Source: Pseudomonadota bacterium (GTDB taxonomy: Bacteria; Pseudomonadota; Gammaproteobacteria; Burkholderiales; Rhodocyclaceae). Taken from it: a DNA stretch of 35,511 nt. The notes beneath the pieces are model-generated. The model did not search any database and had not been told where the DNA came from. It worked only from the letters and a program-made list of their open reading frames with translations. Position 1 is the first letter of the stretch. Each line of letters starts with the position of its first letter. Position numbers and translations under genes: made by a program. The DNA lies in contig JAKOZI010000137.1 in NCBI GenBank assembly GCA_029780075.1, forward strand, positions 1-35,511. The letters are read 5' to 3'. This document shows, one piece after another, positions 21,070-30,380 of this stretch.

Positions 21070-21090
21070 TGAACGCCATCCACTTTAGGT

Positions 21091-21112
21091 CGCCCGCTTC
21101 GGCTCGCGGGCG
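21091..21112. repeat. Second GC-rich hairpin
   Basis: CGCCCGC (21091-21097) and GCGGGCG (21106-21112) can pair with an eight-base loop containing TTCGG. It lies between the first hairpin and the end of the DUF255 gene. The rest of 20959-21284 shows no gene I can support; a minus-strand reading frame across it matches nothing I recognise. Confidence 0.35.
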
Positions 21113-21284
21113 GAGAGAATGCCCGTGGTGTAGCCATAGGCGGCAGCAGGCAGTTGAGCTTGCCATCGGTGACGATGACGACGTATATGGCTGACCTCGG
21201 TGGCCTGGACGGACATCATGCTTCATGCCCACGCGGCAGGTAGCAAGCTGGAAGTCCGACTGCAAGTCCGCGAGCCTCAGGAAT

Positions 21285-23489
21285 TCAGGAGCCCGCGTCG
21301 CGTAGCTGAGCCTCCAGCCCTGCCGCATCGCTCACCGGCAGCTTGCAGCGTCCGTGACGGCACACGTATGCGGTCGGGCGGCCGCCCTGCGCGACCTTGT
21401 CGCCGACAAAGGGAAGCGTTTGCGCCAGCGCGGCGACAGCCGATTCGGGCGCGGCGGCGAGCGCGCGGGCGGGCAGGAAGTGTCGACGCAGGACGGCCAG
21501 CAAGGGCGCCGCCGCAGCCGCCGCGCCATCCGGCCAGAGGACGGCGATCTGGCTCGGCGTAATGGCCAGGAAATCGACGGCCAAGAGGGCTTCGGTCATG
21601 GCGATCGGCCGCTTGCCGAGTATCCTGGCATGGGCACGCAGGCCGCGTTCGGCGATCTGGCGCCAGCGCTTGTCGTCGGTGAGCACGCCGAGGCGGAGCG
21701 CGTTGAGCAGAGCGACCGAGGTGCCGGAAGGTTCGGCGCCGTCATAGGCGGGTTTTTCGCGCGCGATCAAGGTCTCGTGCGCCTGGCTGCTCATGAACCA
21801 GGCGCCCGCCGGATCGGCGAACAGGCGCTCGGTGGTCTCGGCCAGCGCCAGTGCGTCGCGCAGGTGGCGTACGTCGAAGGTGGCTTCGTAGAGGTCGATG
21901 AGGCCCGCCGCGAGGAAGGTATGGTCGTCCAGGAAGGCCGCTTGCCGGGCCCGACCATCCTTGAAGCTGCGCCGGAGTCCGCCGTCGGCGCCGCGCAGGT
22001 GCGTGAGAACGAAATCCGCCGCGCGCACCGCCGCCGCGACATAGTGCGGTGCGTCGAGAGTGCGTCCGGCGACGGCGAGGGCCGAGATCATCAGCCCGTT
22101 CCAGGCGGCGAGAATCTTCTCGTCGCGCAAGGGCGGCGTGCGCCTGAGGCGTACCGCGTAGAGCCTTGCGCGCGCAGCGGCCAGCGCCTCCCAGGCGGCT
22201 TCATCGGGATGCGGCACGTAGAGGATGGTGTGTCCTTCCCAGTTGCCGCCCGGGTGCACGTCATAGTGGGCTAGGAAACGTTCGGTCGTGTCGCCGTCGC
22301 CGAGAGCGTCCAGTTCGCGCCGGATCTCGTCCTCGCGCCAGACGAAGAAGCGTCCTTCCTCGCCTTCCGAATCCGCATCGGTTGCCGAGTAGAAGCCACC
22401 GCCGGCATCCGTCATCTCGCGCAGGATGTAGTCGCAGGTCTCGCGCGCGACGCGGGCGAAGTCCGCGCGGCCGGTGACCTGGAATGCCTCGGCGTAGGCC
22501 ACGACCAGCAGGGCGTTGTCGTAGAGCATCTTTTCGAAATGCGGGACCAGCCAGCGGACGTCGGTGGAGTAGCGGTGAAAACCGCCGCCAAGCTGATCGT
22601 AGAGGCCGCCGGCGGCCATCTTTTCCAGCGTCAGGGTCGCCATGCGCAGCGCGTCGGCATCGCCGGTGCGCTGGTGATAGCGCAGCAGCAGGCGTACCGG
22701 GATGTGCGAAGGGAACTTCGGCGCCCGGCTCAGGCCGCCGTGCCGGGCATCGAAAGACTGCCGGTAATGCGCAACGGTGGCGTCGATGACGTCGCTGGCG
22801 GGCAAGCCGATGGCAGCGTCGGCGCCGCCCGTTCCGTACGCACCCTGCATGTCATGGCGAATTGCCCCCACCAGCGCCGTGCACGCCTGCCCGACACGCT
22901 CGGGGTCGCGCTGGAAAGTGTCGGACAAGGCACCGAGCAGCGGCAGGAAACCCCGCTGGCCGCCGCGGCCGCCGTCGCGCGGCGGGAAGTAGGTGCCGCC
23001 GAAAAAGGGTTCGCGCGCCGCGGTCAGCCAGACGCTCATCGGCCAGCCGCCGGCACCGGTCAGTTGTTGCACGGCGCTCATGTAGACGGCGTCGATGTCG
23101 GGACGCTCCTCGCGATCGACCTTGATGGCGACGTAGTGACGGTTGAGGAAGCGGGCGATCGCCTCATCCTCGAAGGACTCGGCCTCCATCACGTGGCACC
23201 AGTGGCAAGTCGAATAGCCGATCGACAGGAACACGGGCCGGCCGAGCCGCCGCGCTTCGGCGAACGCCTCGTCACCCCAGGGGAACCAGTTCACCGGGTT
23301 GTGCGCGTGCTGCAGCAGGTAGGGGCTGGTCTCCAGAGCCAGTCGGTTGATGAACAGCGGGCGGCCGTCGGCGTCGATGTGGTGCGTACGCGGCACATAG
23401 GCCGGCCCGCGCAGGGCAATCGCGCCGGCAAGCTGCGCTTGCAGCTCGGCGGCAAACGGGTCGGTTCCGGGGGGCGTAGCATCAGGCAT
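21285..23489 (-). CDS. DUF255 thioredoxin-domain protein (YyaL/SSP411 family)
   Basis: 734-residue protein. The N-terminal thioredoxin-like domain (about 45-210) contains [29 protein letters not shown] and the active-site-like [14 protein letters not shown] with Cys95 and Cys98. A long alpha/alpha-toroid domain follows, resembling N-acylglucosamine 2-epimerase-like folds ([54 protein letters not shown]). The C-terminus has [17 protein letters not shown]. Upstream frame extension is rejected because GAGGAG sits before the ATG at 23489. Orthologues (bacterial YyaL, animal SPATA20) have no settled function. It diverges from egtD across a 315-base spacer. Confidence 0.92.
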   Translation of the reverse strand: MPDATPPGTDPFAAELQAQLAGAIALRGPAYVPRTHHIDADGRPLFINRLALETSPYLLQHAHNPVNWFPWGDEAFAEARRLGRPVFLSIGYSTCHWCHVMEAESFEDEAIARFLNRHYVAIKVDREERPDIDAVYMSAVQQLTGAGGWPMSVWLTAAREPFFGGTYFPPRDGGRGGQRGFLPLLGALSDTFQRDPERVGQACTALVGAIRHDMQGAYGTGGADAAIGLPASDVIDATVAHYRQSFDARHGGLSRAPKFPSHIPVRLLLRYHQRTGDADALRMATLTLEKMAAGGLYDQLGGGFHRYSTDVRWLVPHFEKMLYDNALLVVAYAEAFQVTGRADFARVARETCDYILREMTDAGGGFYSATDADSEGEEGRFFVWREDEIRRELDALGDGDTTERFLAHYDVHPGGNWEGHTILYVPHPDEAAWEALAAARARLYAVRLRRTPPLRDEKILAAWNGLMISALAVAGRTLDAPHYVAAAVRAADFVLTHLRGADGGLRRSFKDGRARQAAFLDDHTFLAAGLIDLYEATFDVRHLRDALALAETTERLFADPAGAWFMSSQAHETLIAREKPAYDGAEPSGTSVALLNALRLGVLTDDKRWRQIAERGLRAHARILGKRPIAMTEALLAVDFLAITPSQIAVLWPDGAAAAAAPLLAVLRRHFLPARALAAAPESAVAALAQTLPFVGDKVAQGGRPTAYVCRHGRCKLPVSDAAGLEAQLRDAGS

Positions 23490-23582
23490 TGCGTGCTCCT
23501 CGCGGCGGGGGGTGGTCAGGCGGATCAAGGGGAGCGGTGAGTATAGGTCAAGCACGGTTCCGGCGGCCGCAAGCGTGCCTGG

Positions 23583-23613
23583 GCGGTGCTGTCGACCCGA
23601 CAGGCAGCACCGC
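23583..23613. promoter_or_regulatory. Imperfect palindrome in the DUF255-egtD intergenic region
   Basis: GCGGTGCTG (23583-23591) and CAGCACCGC (23605-23613) are perfect nine-base inverted arms; the inner TCG/CGA extend the pairing with a bulge. A related motif, GACAGGCAGTGCCG, recurs at about 23683 and resembles GACAGGCAGCACCG here. The 315-base spacer 23490-23804 between two divergent genes must hold both promoters; these repeats could be an operator. No clear -35/-10 pair was found. Confidence 0.35.
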
Positions 23614-23804
23614 GCGTACGGCGTTTGCCTTTTCTCGCCAGCCCGGCCGGAAGTGTTGTAAGGTTTGCCGGTGCGCAGCGACCTGACAGGCAGTGCCGGA
23701 ATGCGCGCCTGACGCGCCCAGCGTCCTGGCCGCGCGGGGATCGCCGGAAGCCGGAAGTTCGTGACACCCGTAACCATCACTGAACACGACTGGAGAACAC
23801 GGAA

Positions 23805-24740
23805 TTGCCCCCAGCTTCGCCTGCTCTTGCCGCAGAAATCACGGAAATCGCCGCCGGCCTTGGCGCGGCGCCGGCTACCGTTTCCCCGAAGTATTTCTAC
23901 GATGCCGAGGGCTCGGTGCTCTTCGAGCGGATTACGCGCTTGCCGGAGTATTACCTTACGCGTACCGAGCGCGCAATCATGCAGGCCCACGGCGAGGAAA
24001 TCGGCCGGCAGGTCGGCCGCGGCGCGACGGTGATCGAACTCGGCGCCGGCAACTGCGAAAAGGCGCGCCACCTCTGCGCGCTGATCGAGCCGGGGTGCTT
24101 CGTCGCCGTCGACATCTCGGCCGACTTTCTGCACCAGGCGGTTGATGGCCTGCGTGACAACTTTCCGGCGCTCGACGTTCGCGCCGTGGTCGCCGACCTC
24201 CTGGGCGCGCTTGCGCTGCCCGACGACATACCGGCCGATCGGCGGCTGATCTTCTATCCCGGTTCGTCGATCGGCAACTTCGACCCGCAGGCGGCGCTTG
24301 CCCTGCTGCGTCGCATGCGCGCTCTGCTGGCCGCGGATGGCGCCTTGCTGATCGGCGTCGACCTGGTCAAGGACGTGGCCGTGCTCGAAGCGGCCTACGA
24401 TGACGCCGCCGGGGTGACCGCCGCGTTCAACCTGAACGTCCTGATGCACCTCAACCGGCTGCTGGGCGCCGATTTCGACCGCGCTCAGTGGCGACACCGT
24501 GCCCTCTTCAACCGCGAGAAGTCGCGTATCGAGATGCATCTGGAGGCCTGCGCCGACACGCTGGTAACGTGGCCGGGCGGTAGCCGGCACTTTCGCCGCG
24601 GCGAACGCATCCACACGGAGAACAGCTACAAGTACCGCATTGCCGATTTCGCCCACCTGCTCGAGCTCGCCGGCTTCGCCAGTCGCTCGTGCTGGACCGA
24701 TCCCGGGCACGCCTTTGCGGTGTTGCTTGCCCGACCTTGA
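23805..24740 (+). CDS. egtD: L-histidine N-alpha-methyltransferase EgtD
   Basis: 311-residue SAM-dependent methyltransferase (DUF2260/EgtD family) that trimethylates histidine to hercynine, the first ergothioneine step. Seen: [33 protein letters not shown], the SAM motif [35 protein letters not shown], and a C-terminal [15 protein letters not shown] with FAVLLARP. The only plausible start is TTG at 23805, eight bases after GGAGA; an in-frame CTG at 23790 and a stop at 23781 bound it. Its stop is 22 bases before the egtB start, making a two-gene egtD-egtB operon. Confidence 0.93.
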   Translation: MPPASPALAAEITEIAAGLGAAPATVSPKYFYDAEGSVLFERITRLPEYYLTRTERAIMQAHGEEIGRQVGRGATVIELGAGNCEKARHLCALIEPGCFVAVDISADFLHQAVDGLRDNFPALDVRAVVADLLGALALPDDIPADRRLIFYPGSSIGNFDPQAALALLRRMRALLAADGALLIGVDLVKDVAVLEAAYDDAAGVTAAFNLNVLMHLNRLLGADFDRAQWRHRALFNREKSRIEMHLEACADTLVTWPGGSRHFRRGERIHTENSYKYRIADFAHLLELAGFASRSCWTDPGHAFAVLLARP

Positions 24741-24762
24741 CGACCTCATGGAGGCTGGCTCG

Positions 24763-26019
24763 ATGAACGCGAACGACCTCGCCGCCCGCTTCCGGTTGGT
24801 GCGTGATGCCAGCCTGGCACTGATCGCCCCCCTGTCGGCAGAAGACTGCTGCGTGCAGTCGATGCCCGACGCAAGCCCGGTGAAATGGCATCTTGCCCAT
24901 ACCACCTGGTTTTTCGAGACCTTCGTCCTCGAGCGCTGGGAGCGCGACTTCAAACCCTTTCACGCCGCCTTCCGGGTGCTTTACAACTCGTACTACAACG
25001 CCGTCGGCGACAAGCATCCGCGGCCGCAGCGCGGGCTGTTGACGCGCCCGGAACTGGCCAGCGTTCTCGCCTATCGCGCCGATGTCGATCGCCGCGTGCA
25101 GAGCATGCTCGCCGAAAGGGCGGCGGATCCGCATCCGGATCTGGCGGCATTGCTCACCCTCGGGCTGCACCATGAGCAGCAGCACCAGGAACTGATCCTG
25201 ACCGACCTCAAACACCTCTTCTCCCACAGTCCCCTGGACCCGGCCTACGCAGTCAGGCCGGCGGCCGCCAAAGCCGTACCAGAGCTGAGCTGGCACGATT
25301 TTCCTGGCGGCATCGTCGCGATCGGCCATGCCGGCACCGGCTTCTGCTACGACAACGAAACGCCGCGCCATCGCGTGTTCCTCGAACCCTATCAGCTGGC
25401 GTCACGCCTGGTCACCAACGGCGAGTTTCTGCAGTTCATCGAGGCCGGCGGCTACGCCGATCCCGTGCATTGGCTGGCCGAGGGCTGGGACTGGCGGCTG
25501 GCGGAGAACCGCCGCCAGCCGCTGTACTGGCAGCGGCCGGGGGATTGGCAGGAATTCACGCTGGGCGGTCTCGTTCCCCTCGATCGTCAGCGGCCGGTAG
25601 CGCATGTCTCGTATTACGAGGCCGATGCCTATGCGCGTTGGGCCGAGGCTCGGCTGCCGACGGAGGAGGAATGGGAGAACGCGGCCGCTACGCTGCCGGT
25701 TGCCGGCCATTTCGCCGGTAGACGCGAGTTTCACCCCGCTGCCGCTGTCGCTGACGGTCTGGCGCAGTTGTTCGGCGACGCCTGGGAATGGACGCGCTCA
25801 AGCTACGAACCGTATCCCGGTTTCCGCGCCGGAGCCGGTGCCGTCGGCGAGTACAACGGCAAGTTCATGGTCAATCAGTACGTCCTCCGCGGGGGGTCGT
25901 GCGTCACTCCCGAAGCGCACGTACGCGCCAGCTACCGCAACTTTTTCCCGGCATCGGCGTGCTGGCAATTCTCCGGCATCCGCCTCGCCCGCGACATCGA
26001 GCAGGCTGACAACAGGTAA
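24763..26019 (+). CDS. egtB: Ergothioneine sulfoxide synthase EgtB
   Basis: 418-residue non-haem iron enzyme that joins hercynine and a thiol (gamma-glutamylcysteine or cysteine) using O2. The N-terminal DinB-like domain has the iron-site pattern [11 protein letters not shown] (His43/His46 region) and [10 protein letters not shown] (His137, His141). The C-terminal FGE-sulfatase domain has [49 protein letters not shown] and ends [20 protein letters not shown] plus [11 protein letters not shown] 24763 follows GGAGG; the frame extends upstream into egtD but without a better start. No egtA, egtC or egtE is visible, so the final sulfoxide step must be encoded elsewhere or done by another enzyme. 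Confidence 0.94.
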   Translation: MNANDLAARFRLVRDASLALIAPLSAEDCCVQSMPDASPVKWHLAHTTWFFETFVLERWERDFKPFHAAFRVLYNSYYNAVGDKHPRPQRGLLTRPELASVLAYRADVDRRVQSMLAERAADPHPDLAALLTLGLHHEQQHQELILTDLKHLFSHSPLDPAYAVRPAAAKAVPELSWHDFPGGIVAIGHAGTGFCYDNETPRHRVFLEPYQLASRLVTNGEFLQFIEAGGYADPVHWLAEGWDWRLAENRRQPLYWQRPGDWQEFTLGGLVPLDRQRPVAHVSYYEADAYARWAEARLPTEEEWENAAATLPVAGHFAGRREFHPAAAVADGLAQLFGDAWEWTRSSYEPYPGFRAGAGAVGEYNGKFMVNQYVLRGGSCVTPEAHVRASYRNFFPASACWQFSGIRLARDIEQADNR

Positions 26020-26059
26020 CTTCTCAAAAACCCCGGGCGTGAGCATGGCTCTGGGTTGG

Positions 26060-26389
26060 CTTCGGAGCGACACACCCATCCGCAGAGCACCCGTCTGAAG
26101 TGCCTGTCGAGCGGATAGACCCAGACGGCTTTGATAGGCAGCAGGGCCTGGTGGTGTACAACGAGCTTTCCGCGGCCGCTGGTTTGTCCAGAGCAGAGCC
26201 AGTTGGCAGCCTGGTAGGCGGTGCCGCGAAAGCGCTCTTGCTCGACGAAGGTTTCGAGCAAGAGCGGCCGGTAACCGTATTGGAGCTGCCAGTCGGCGGC
26301 GATCTGCCGGGTGGCGCGAGCCAGGATGGATGAGGCCGGATTCTTGCATTCGATCCACGGCATGAAGAGGAATCGCGCATTGTTCACTA
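26060..26389 (-). pseudogene. DruA/DUF4338 C-terminal fragment
   Basis: Minus-strand frame from about 26389 reads VNNARFLFMPWIECKNPASS, then QIAADWQLQYGYRPLLLETF, then EQERFRGTAYQAANWLC and a final KAVWVYPLDRHFRRVLCG. This is the conserved C-terminal part of DUF4338 proteins, the group that includes the Druantia anti-phage component DruA and many mobile-element relatives. The N-terminal half is missing and the start of the match abuts the 3' end of a truncated outer-membrane gene at about 26388, so a deletion or insertion junction lies there. After the family match ends near 26060 the frame runs into the antisense of egtB. Not expected to be functional. Confidence 0.6.
26233..26266. repeat. 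Perfect 13-base inverted repeat inside the DruA fragment
   Basis: CGCTCTTGCTCGA (26233-26245) is matched exactly by TCGAGCAAGAGCG (26254-26266) with an eight-base loop. In the DruA frame it encodes LLLETFVEQER, so part of the symmetry is explained by coding; a perfect 13-base arm is still striking. Confidence 0.55.
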
Positions 26390-27182
26390 TACCTGCGCAC
26401 GGATCTGCCAGTTGGCGCCGTCATCGGGCTTGATCACGTTGTATAGGCGGACAGTTGCGGGTTCACCGGCAGCCTGCCGAGGTGGAAGATCTTGCCGACG
26501 CCGCCTCCCAGCGGCACGGTCCAGCGCTGGCTGCTGTCGGCATTCCAGTCGACGGTGATGATCGGGGCGCTGGTGATGTAGAAACCGCCGTCAAAATTGT
26601 AATTGACGAAAGGCTGGATCAGGCCGTTGTTGTAAGAGCCGCCCTGCTTGTTGTCGGAGAGCGACCAGATATTGTTGGCCAGCACGCCGTACACCCAGGG
26701 ATCGCCCTTTTCCAGACGCAAGACTACCGCCGATGCCCCAAGACCCCAATTGCGGTTGCCGAGATCCGAGTTGCTATTGGTCGGCAGTTGCACCACCGGC
26801 CCAGCGCACCAGATCCAGGCGCCTGGCTTGGCCGGCGAGAGAAAGGCGGTGAACACGGTGTCGCCGATGCCGTTGGTCCGATCACCATCCGGGAGCAGCT
26901 GCGAGATTACCGGCACGATGGTGCGCGTGATGATGTTCCACTCGCTGTTTACCGAGATCGGAATCACCGGCTGGATGTTGAGGATATTCTGGTTGCGCTT
27001 TTCCGGCCCGACGTTCAGATTCGTATTGTTCTGGAATGGCACGTTGATCAGGTTGCCCACCAGGTTCTGGGCCAGCTTGGCCAGTTCCTCGGCGCTCAGT
27101 TCGGCGAGTGCGGGTGTGGCGGTGAGCAGTGCTGCGGTCAACGCCGAAATGCACCGAATTTCATGTTGGTGGTGAAGGTCAT
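26388..27182 (-). pseudogene. Frameshifted 'neuromedin U'-type outer-membrane protein
   Basis: The body reads ELSAEELAKLAQNLVGNLIN, VPFQNNTNLNVGPEKRNQNI, LNIQPVIPISVNSEWNIITR and continues as a beta-rich porin-like protein (family annotated neuromedin U or transporter). ATG 27182 has AGGGAG six bases upstream and starts MTFTTNMKFGAF, but this frame must shift near 27145-27158 to join the signal-peptide core SALTAALLTATPALA. A second shift near 26445 turns a likely Tyr-Tyr-Asn into Tyr-Thr-Thr-stop, after which the other frame continues NVIKPDDGANWQIRAQV. The last residues of the family are absent because the DruA fragment begins there. Two shifts plus truncation indicate a pseudogene, unless the shifts are assembly errors. 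Confidence 0.65.
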
Positions 27183-27207
27183 TGAATGCTCCCTGATAAA
27201 AAGGGAA

Positions 27208-27230
27208 TCCTGGCCGCAAAGCGGCCAGGA
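27208..27230 (-). terminator. Rho-independent terminator-like hairpin
   Basis: TCCTGGCCGC (27208-27217) and GCGGCCAGGA (27221-27230) form a perfect ten-pair stem with an AAA loop. On the minus strand it is followed by TTCCCTTTTTATC, a T-rich tail. It lies ten bases after the stop of the minus-strand remnant ending at 27240 and before the ribosome site of the neuromedin U-type gene, so it probably ended the transcript of the gene that once stood at 27240-27430. Confidence 0.6.
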
Positions 27231-27239
27231 ATGTAATGC

Positions 27240-27430
27240 TTAAAGCACGCGAGCCGGCCCGATCTGTGGCGCGCGCACCGGCTTGGCCATGCCGAAAAGG
27301 ATCACTACGCCCTGACCGCCGCAGCAGGTAGTCAGCGCTTCGGCTGCACCGGGGTCGCAATTGTCGATGCCCTGCCAGTTGTTCATGGCCCAGACGTCGC
27401 CCACAGGGCAAAGCCGATGTGCAGCAAATT
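27240..27430 (-). pseudogene. 3' end of a truncated gene, possibly NHL/Vgb-like beta-propeller
   Basis: The minus-strand frame ending at 27240 reads HRLCPVGDVWAMNNWQGIDN, then CDPGAAEALTTCCGGQGVVI and ends LFGMAKPVRAPQIGPARVL. The GDVWAMNNW and GGQGVVILFGMAKPV segments resemble the C-terminus of virginiamycin-B-lyase/NHL-repeat proteins; that family call is tentative. A terminator hairpin directly after the stop supports a genuine gene end. The 5' part is missing; upstream the sequence changes to DNA associated with the serine recombinase. Confidence 0.4.
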
Positions 27431-27460
27431 CTCCTCGACTACATGAAACGGACGCGCGCA

Positions 27461-27630
27461 TGAGTCACGACGAGGTCTTCGGAACACCCGCCATCCCTCC
27501 TCTGCGCGCCATCGCCATGATACTGGCGCACGGTGTTCTGCGCTTGCAGGCACGCCAGAAAGCGCTTGAATCCCGGACCGAACAGCGCGTTCATGACAAT
27601 GTTTTGAACCCCAAGGGAGATACGGCATGA
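27461..27630 (+). CDS. Small ORF coupled to the recombinase remnant
   Basis: 55 residues (MSHDEVFGTPAIPPLRAIAM, then ILAHGVLRLQARQKALES). It ends with ATGA shared with the start of the serine recombinase remnant at 27627. Short genes of this kind (A-x-I-L-A-x-G-x-L-R-L motif) often precede proteobacterial serine recombinases of this type; this is from memory of such loci. Function unknown. It marks the left part of a recombinase module inserted in the graveyard region. Confidence 0.5.
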
Positions 27631-27850
27631 CCGATGTACTGGCCCGGGTGGTGGCCTTGGTCGAATTGTTCGATGCGCAGAAAGTGACCTTCGTCTCGGT
27701 GTCGCAGTCGTTCAACACCACCACATCGATGGGGCGGCTAACGCGGGACATCCTGCTGTCGTTCGCGCAGTTCGAGAGAGAACCTGGCGGTAAACGAGTG
27801 CGCGACAAAATCGCCTCCAGCCGTGCGAAGGGGATCTGGATGGGCGGCGC
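27627..27850 (+). pseudogene. Serine recombinase (resolvase/invertase) with large internal deletion
   Basis: The frame begins MTD and passes at once into LARVVALVELFDAQKVTFVS, VSQSFNTTTSMGRLTRDILL, SFAQFERE and KRVRDKIASSRAKGIWMGG. This is the second half of the serine-recombinase catalytic domain. The catalytic Ser region, which normally follows the first few residues (IYTRKSS-type motif), is gone, as is everything after the WMGG segment. So roughly 90 residues are deleted internally and the DNA-binding part is lost. The ATGA overlap with the preceding small ORF preserves the original start. Not functional. Confidence 0.7.
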
Positions 27851-27869
27851 CTTGGCGCTCACCAGAAGT

Positions 27870-28197
27870 AATTGGCTGTGAATCAGGGAGGCGACCGAGC
27901 GCGCAGCGATGCTCATCGTGTTGCGCTCGACGTCGGCCCAATCGGCATCCTGGCGCGCATAGCGTAGCACATAGAGCCGTCGCTCACGGGTAACTCCGGC
28001 CGTCGCCGCCACCTCTTTGATTCGGGTCACCGCCTGATAAGCAAAGACCTGCGCCCTAATGCCGCCGTCCACGTGCATTTCCTGGCAACACTTGCTGTCG
28101 GCTTCCACGTCGAGCATCATCGGCGGCAAGCCGCCCGGAATCGACGCCAAGGCGATCATCACCGTGACGAAGAGATCCAGTGCCTCGGGGCCCACTT
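27870..28197 (-). pseudogene. Patatin-like phospholipase C-terminal fragment
   Basis: Minus-strand frame reads PEALDLFVTVMIALASIPGG, LPPMMLDVEADSKCCQEMHV, DGGIRAQVFAYQ, then RERRLYVLRYARQDADWADV and SIAARSVASLIHSQ. ASIPGG-PPMM and EMHVDGG (the catalytic-dyad Asp-Gly-Gly) are patatin landmarks. The N-terminal GxSxG half is missing. On the left it meets the recombinase remnant, on the right it is joined to a membrane-protein remnant at about 28198. It would not be active. Confidence 0.6.
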
Positions 28198-28790
28198 TAA
28201 ATCTCCTTGGTGACCGGCACCGAGCGCATGGTCCGTAACACGTCGTAGCTTTTGCCCAGATCGGCCAGCGACTGGATATCGCCGCTACCGACGAGCGGCT
28301 CGTCGGCAGGAGCACCCCGCGCAGCCATTTGGCGTCGAACTCTCGCACGTGACGCTCGGCCAGCGTGCCATATTCGAGCAACCCGGTCCGCTTCGCCTGG
28401 GCAAGCTGCGGAGCAAACACCAATAGCGGGCCAAAGACCACGCACAGCACAATGACGCCAGATGATCAGGACGCCAACGCGATACACCAGAATGATCAAC
28501 AGCAACTCGGCTGGCACCGAGTTGCGCAGTCGCATTGCCGACGCGATGGCGGGACGGAAGCGCGTGATCTCGCTTTCGGGAATCAGCTGGCGCTCCAGGA
28601 ACGCGCTGACCACTGAACGCCTGCGCCGATGCACGACCAGCTCCGCAGCGATCAACAGTGGCATCGCCAGCAGAAAGCGGACATGGACGTCCACGTCGAG
28701 CAGGAAAGGGACCGTCTCACTGCCGCCGAGAAGCTGCTCCATATGGACTTGACTCGCTCTCGTGGCCAGCATGCTTTTCACCTGACGCAA
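28198..28790 (-). pseudogene. Inner-membrane protein remnant with internal deletion and frameshift
   Basis: From about 28772 the minus strand encodes MEQLLGGSETVPFLLDVDVH, VRFLLAMPLLIAAELVVHRR, LERQLIPESEITRF and SVPAELLLIILVYRVGVLII. After IIWRHCA another frame carries LCVVFGPLLVFAPQLAQAKR and TGLLEYGTLAERHVREFDAK, then the first frame resumes with GAPADEPLVGSGDIQSLADL and ends VPVTKEI. The pieces look like parts of one multi-spanning membrane protein whose middle is deleted; I know no function for it. It is joined to a patatin remnant on its 3' side. Confidence 0.5.
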
Positions 28791-28955
28791 GTGCCTTCGC
28801 CCGTCACACAGGTGGCGCCGACGGAGACCCGGTGATCCTGTGGTACGGCCGGGATGCTCTCAGGGCACTGTATAACCCCGACCTTTTCGCATCGTCGCTG
28901 TGCCCTCGCTATACTGTCTATATGCAACGTTTTTCGCTCTAAGGGAAGTGCTGAG

Positions 28956-30380
28956 ATGTCCAAGAGCAAAGTTGATGACCAACAGGAAGACGCCACCGCG
29001 GGCAGTCCGGCGGCGGTTCTTTCCCCACAGGAACGCCGCGAACAAGGGAGCGCGCTGCGCGAAGTGGTGCCGCGTGAGGCGCAGGGCGGATGGAAAGCAC
29101 CCAAGAAGCGGCGCGATCCGATTGAAGTGCTTACCGCATCGAACGAGGGACGGATGCCGGAACTCGTGCCGATTCGCTTTGGCCGGATGCTGCAGTCGCC
29201 GTTCACCTTTTACCGCGGTTCGGCGGCGATCATGGCGGCTGACTTGGCGTCCACCCCAAGCTCCGGACTTAGAGTGCAGGCCTGCGGCGACGCGCATCTG
29301 CTGAACTTCGGCGGCTTCGCGACACCCGAGCGACAAGTCGTCTTCGATGTCAATGACCTTGATGAGACGCTGCCGGCGCCCTGGGAGTGGGACCTCAAGC
29401 GTCTGACCGCGAGCATCGTCATCGCCGCGCAGTATATGCGCCTGCATGAAAACGAGGCTGCACGGGCGGCGACGGCGACTGTGCGCGCTTACCGCGAGCG
29501 GATGGTCGACTATTCGTCGATGCGCGCGCTCGACGTCTGGTACGATACGATCGCCCTTGATCGCGTCATCGCCGAGATGAGCGGCGGCAGCGACAAGATA
29601 CGGAAGCTCGCCGCCAGGCGGGTCGAGAAAGCGCGTCAGCAAAGCGCTGTCGAAAACGTCTTCCTCAAGCTCGCCGAACATCACGGGGCGCTGCCGAAGA
29701 TCAAGGACAATCCTCCACTCGTCTTTCATATGAGCGAGGAACAGGCACCGGGGATGCGGACGCAGTACCGGGAAGCCTTGGCCACGTATCGCGAGTCGCT
29801 TCCCGAGCACGTGCGTGTGCTCTTCGATCGCTTCCGGTTTTGCGATCTGGCGGTCAAGGTCGTCGGCGTCGGCAGCGTCGGCACCCGATGCCTCGTCGCG
29901 CTGTTCATGGCTGCGGACAATGACCCGCTTTTCCTGCAGATCAAGGAAGCACGGGCGTCGGTTCTCGAACCCTATGCGGGCCAGAGCCTGCATGCCAATC
30001 AGGGCCAGCGCGTGGTTGCCGGGCAGCGCCTGATGCAGGCGGCGAGCGACATGTTCCTCGGCTGGACGGAAGGAGCCAACGGCGGGCACTTCTATGTTCG
30101 CCAATTGCGCGATGTCAAGATTAGCGCGATCGTCGAGGGATGGGACGTCGACCGCCTGGCCACCTACGGCCGACTGTGCGCCTGGGCGCTGGCGCGAGCA
30201 CATGCGCGTTCGGGCGATGCGGCGCTGATCGCGGGCTATATGGGGTCGAGCGCCGTTTTCGACGACGCGATCTGCGAGTTTGCCGTGGAGTACGGCGATC
30301 AGAATCAGCGCGACTACCGTGCCTTCGTCAAGGCGATCCGCGAAGGATGCCTCGAAGCGCAGGTGGAAGACAATCCATGA
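28956..30380 (+). CDS. DUF2252 family protein
   Basis: 474-residue DUF2252 protein. ATG 28956 follows AAGGGA; an open frame extends further upstream but without a good start. A charged N-terminus is followed by RRDPIEVLTASNEGRMPELV and RFGRMLQSPFTFYRGSAAIM. Then come ACGDAHLLNFGGFATPER (about 110-127) and VFDVNDLDETLPAPWEWDLK (about 129-148). GDxHxxNxG plus DxxDxD recalls the catalytic and metal loops of APH/choline-kinase-like folds, so a kinase-like fold is an inference. The C-terminus repeats the fold theme with LARAHARSGDAALIAGYMG. No membrane segment. Its stop overlaps the SulP start (ATGA), so the two are co-translated. Biochemical function unknown. Confidence 0.85.
   Translation: MSKSKVDDQQEDATAGSPAAVLSPQERREQGSALREVVPREAQGGWKAPKKRRDPIEVLTASNEGRMPELVPIRFGRMLQSPFTFYRGSAAIMAADLASTPSSGLRVQACGDAHLLNFGGFATPERQVVFDVNDLDETLPAPWEWDLKRLTASIVIAAQYMRLHENEAARAATATVRAYRERMVDYSSMRALDVWYDTIALDRVIAEMSGGSDKIRKLAARRVEKARQQSAVENVFLKLAEHHGALPKIKDNPPLVFHMSEEQAPGMRTQYREALATYRESLPEHVRVLFDRFRFCDLAVKVVGVGSVGTRCLVALFMAADNDPLFLQIKEARASVLEPYAGQSLHANQGQRVVAGQRLMQAASDMFLGWTEGANGGHFYVRQLRDVKISAIVEGWDVDRLATYGRLCAWALARAHARSGDAALIAGYMGSSAVFDDAICEFAVEYGDQNQRDYRAFVKAIREGCLEAQVEDNP

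Noticed and set aside
20834-21328. 164-codon minus-strand frame
   Set aside because: It overlaps the intact orphan gene in antisense and two hairpins, and I recognise no family; kept as intergenic.
23620-23665. Sigma-70 promoter for egtD (TTGCCT and TTGTAA)
   Set aside because: The spacing between the two elements is about 23 bases, too long for a typical promoter.
23490-24953. N-terminal extension of the DUF255 frame by 488 codons
   Set aside because: It runs antisense through egtD, and a strong GAGGAG site marks the ATG at 23489.
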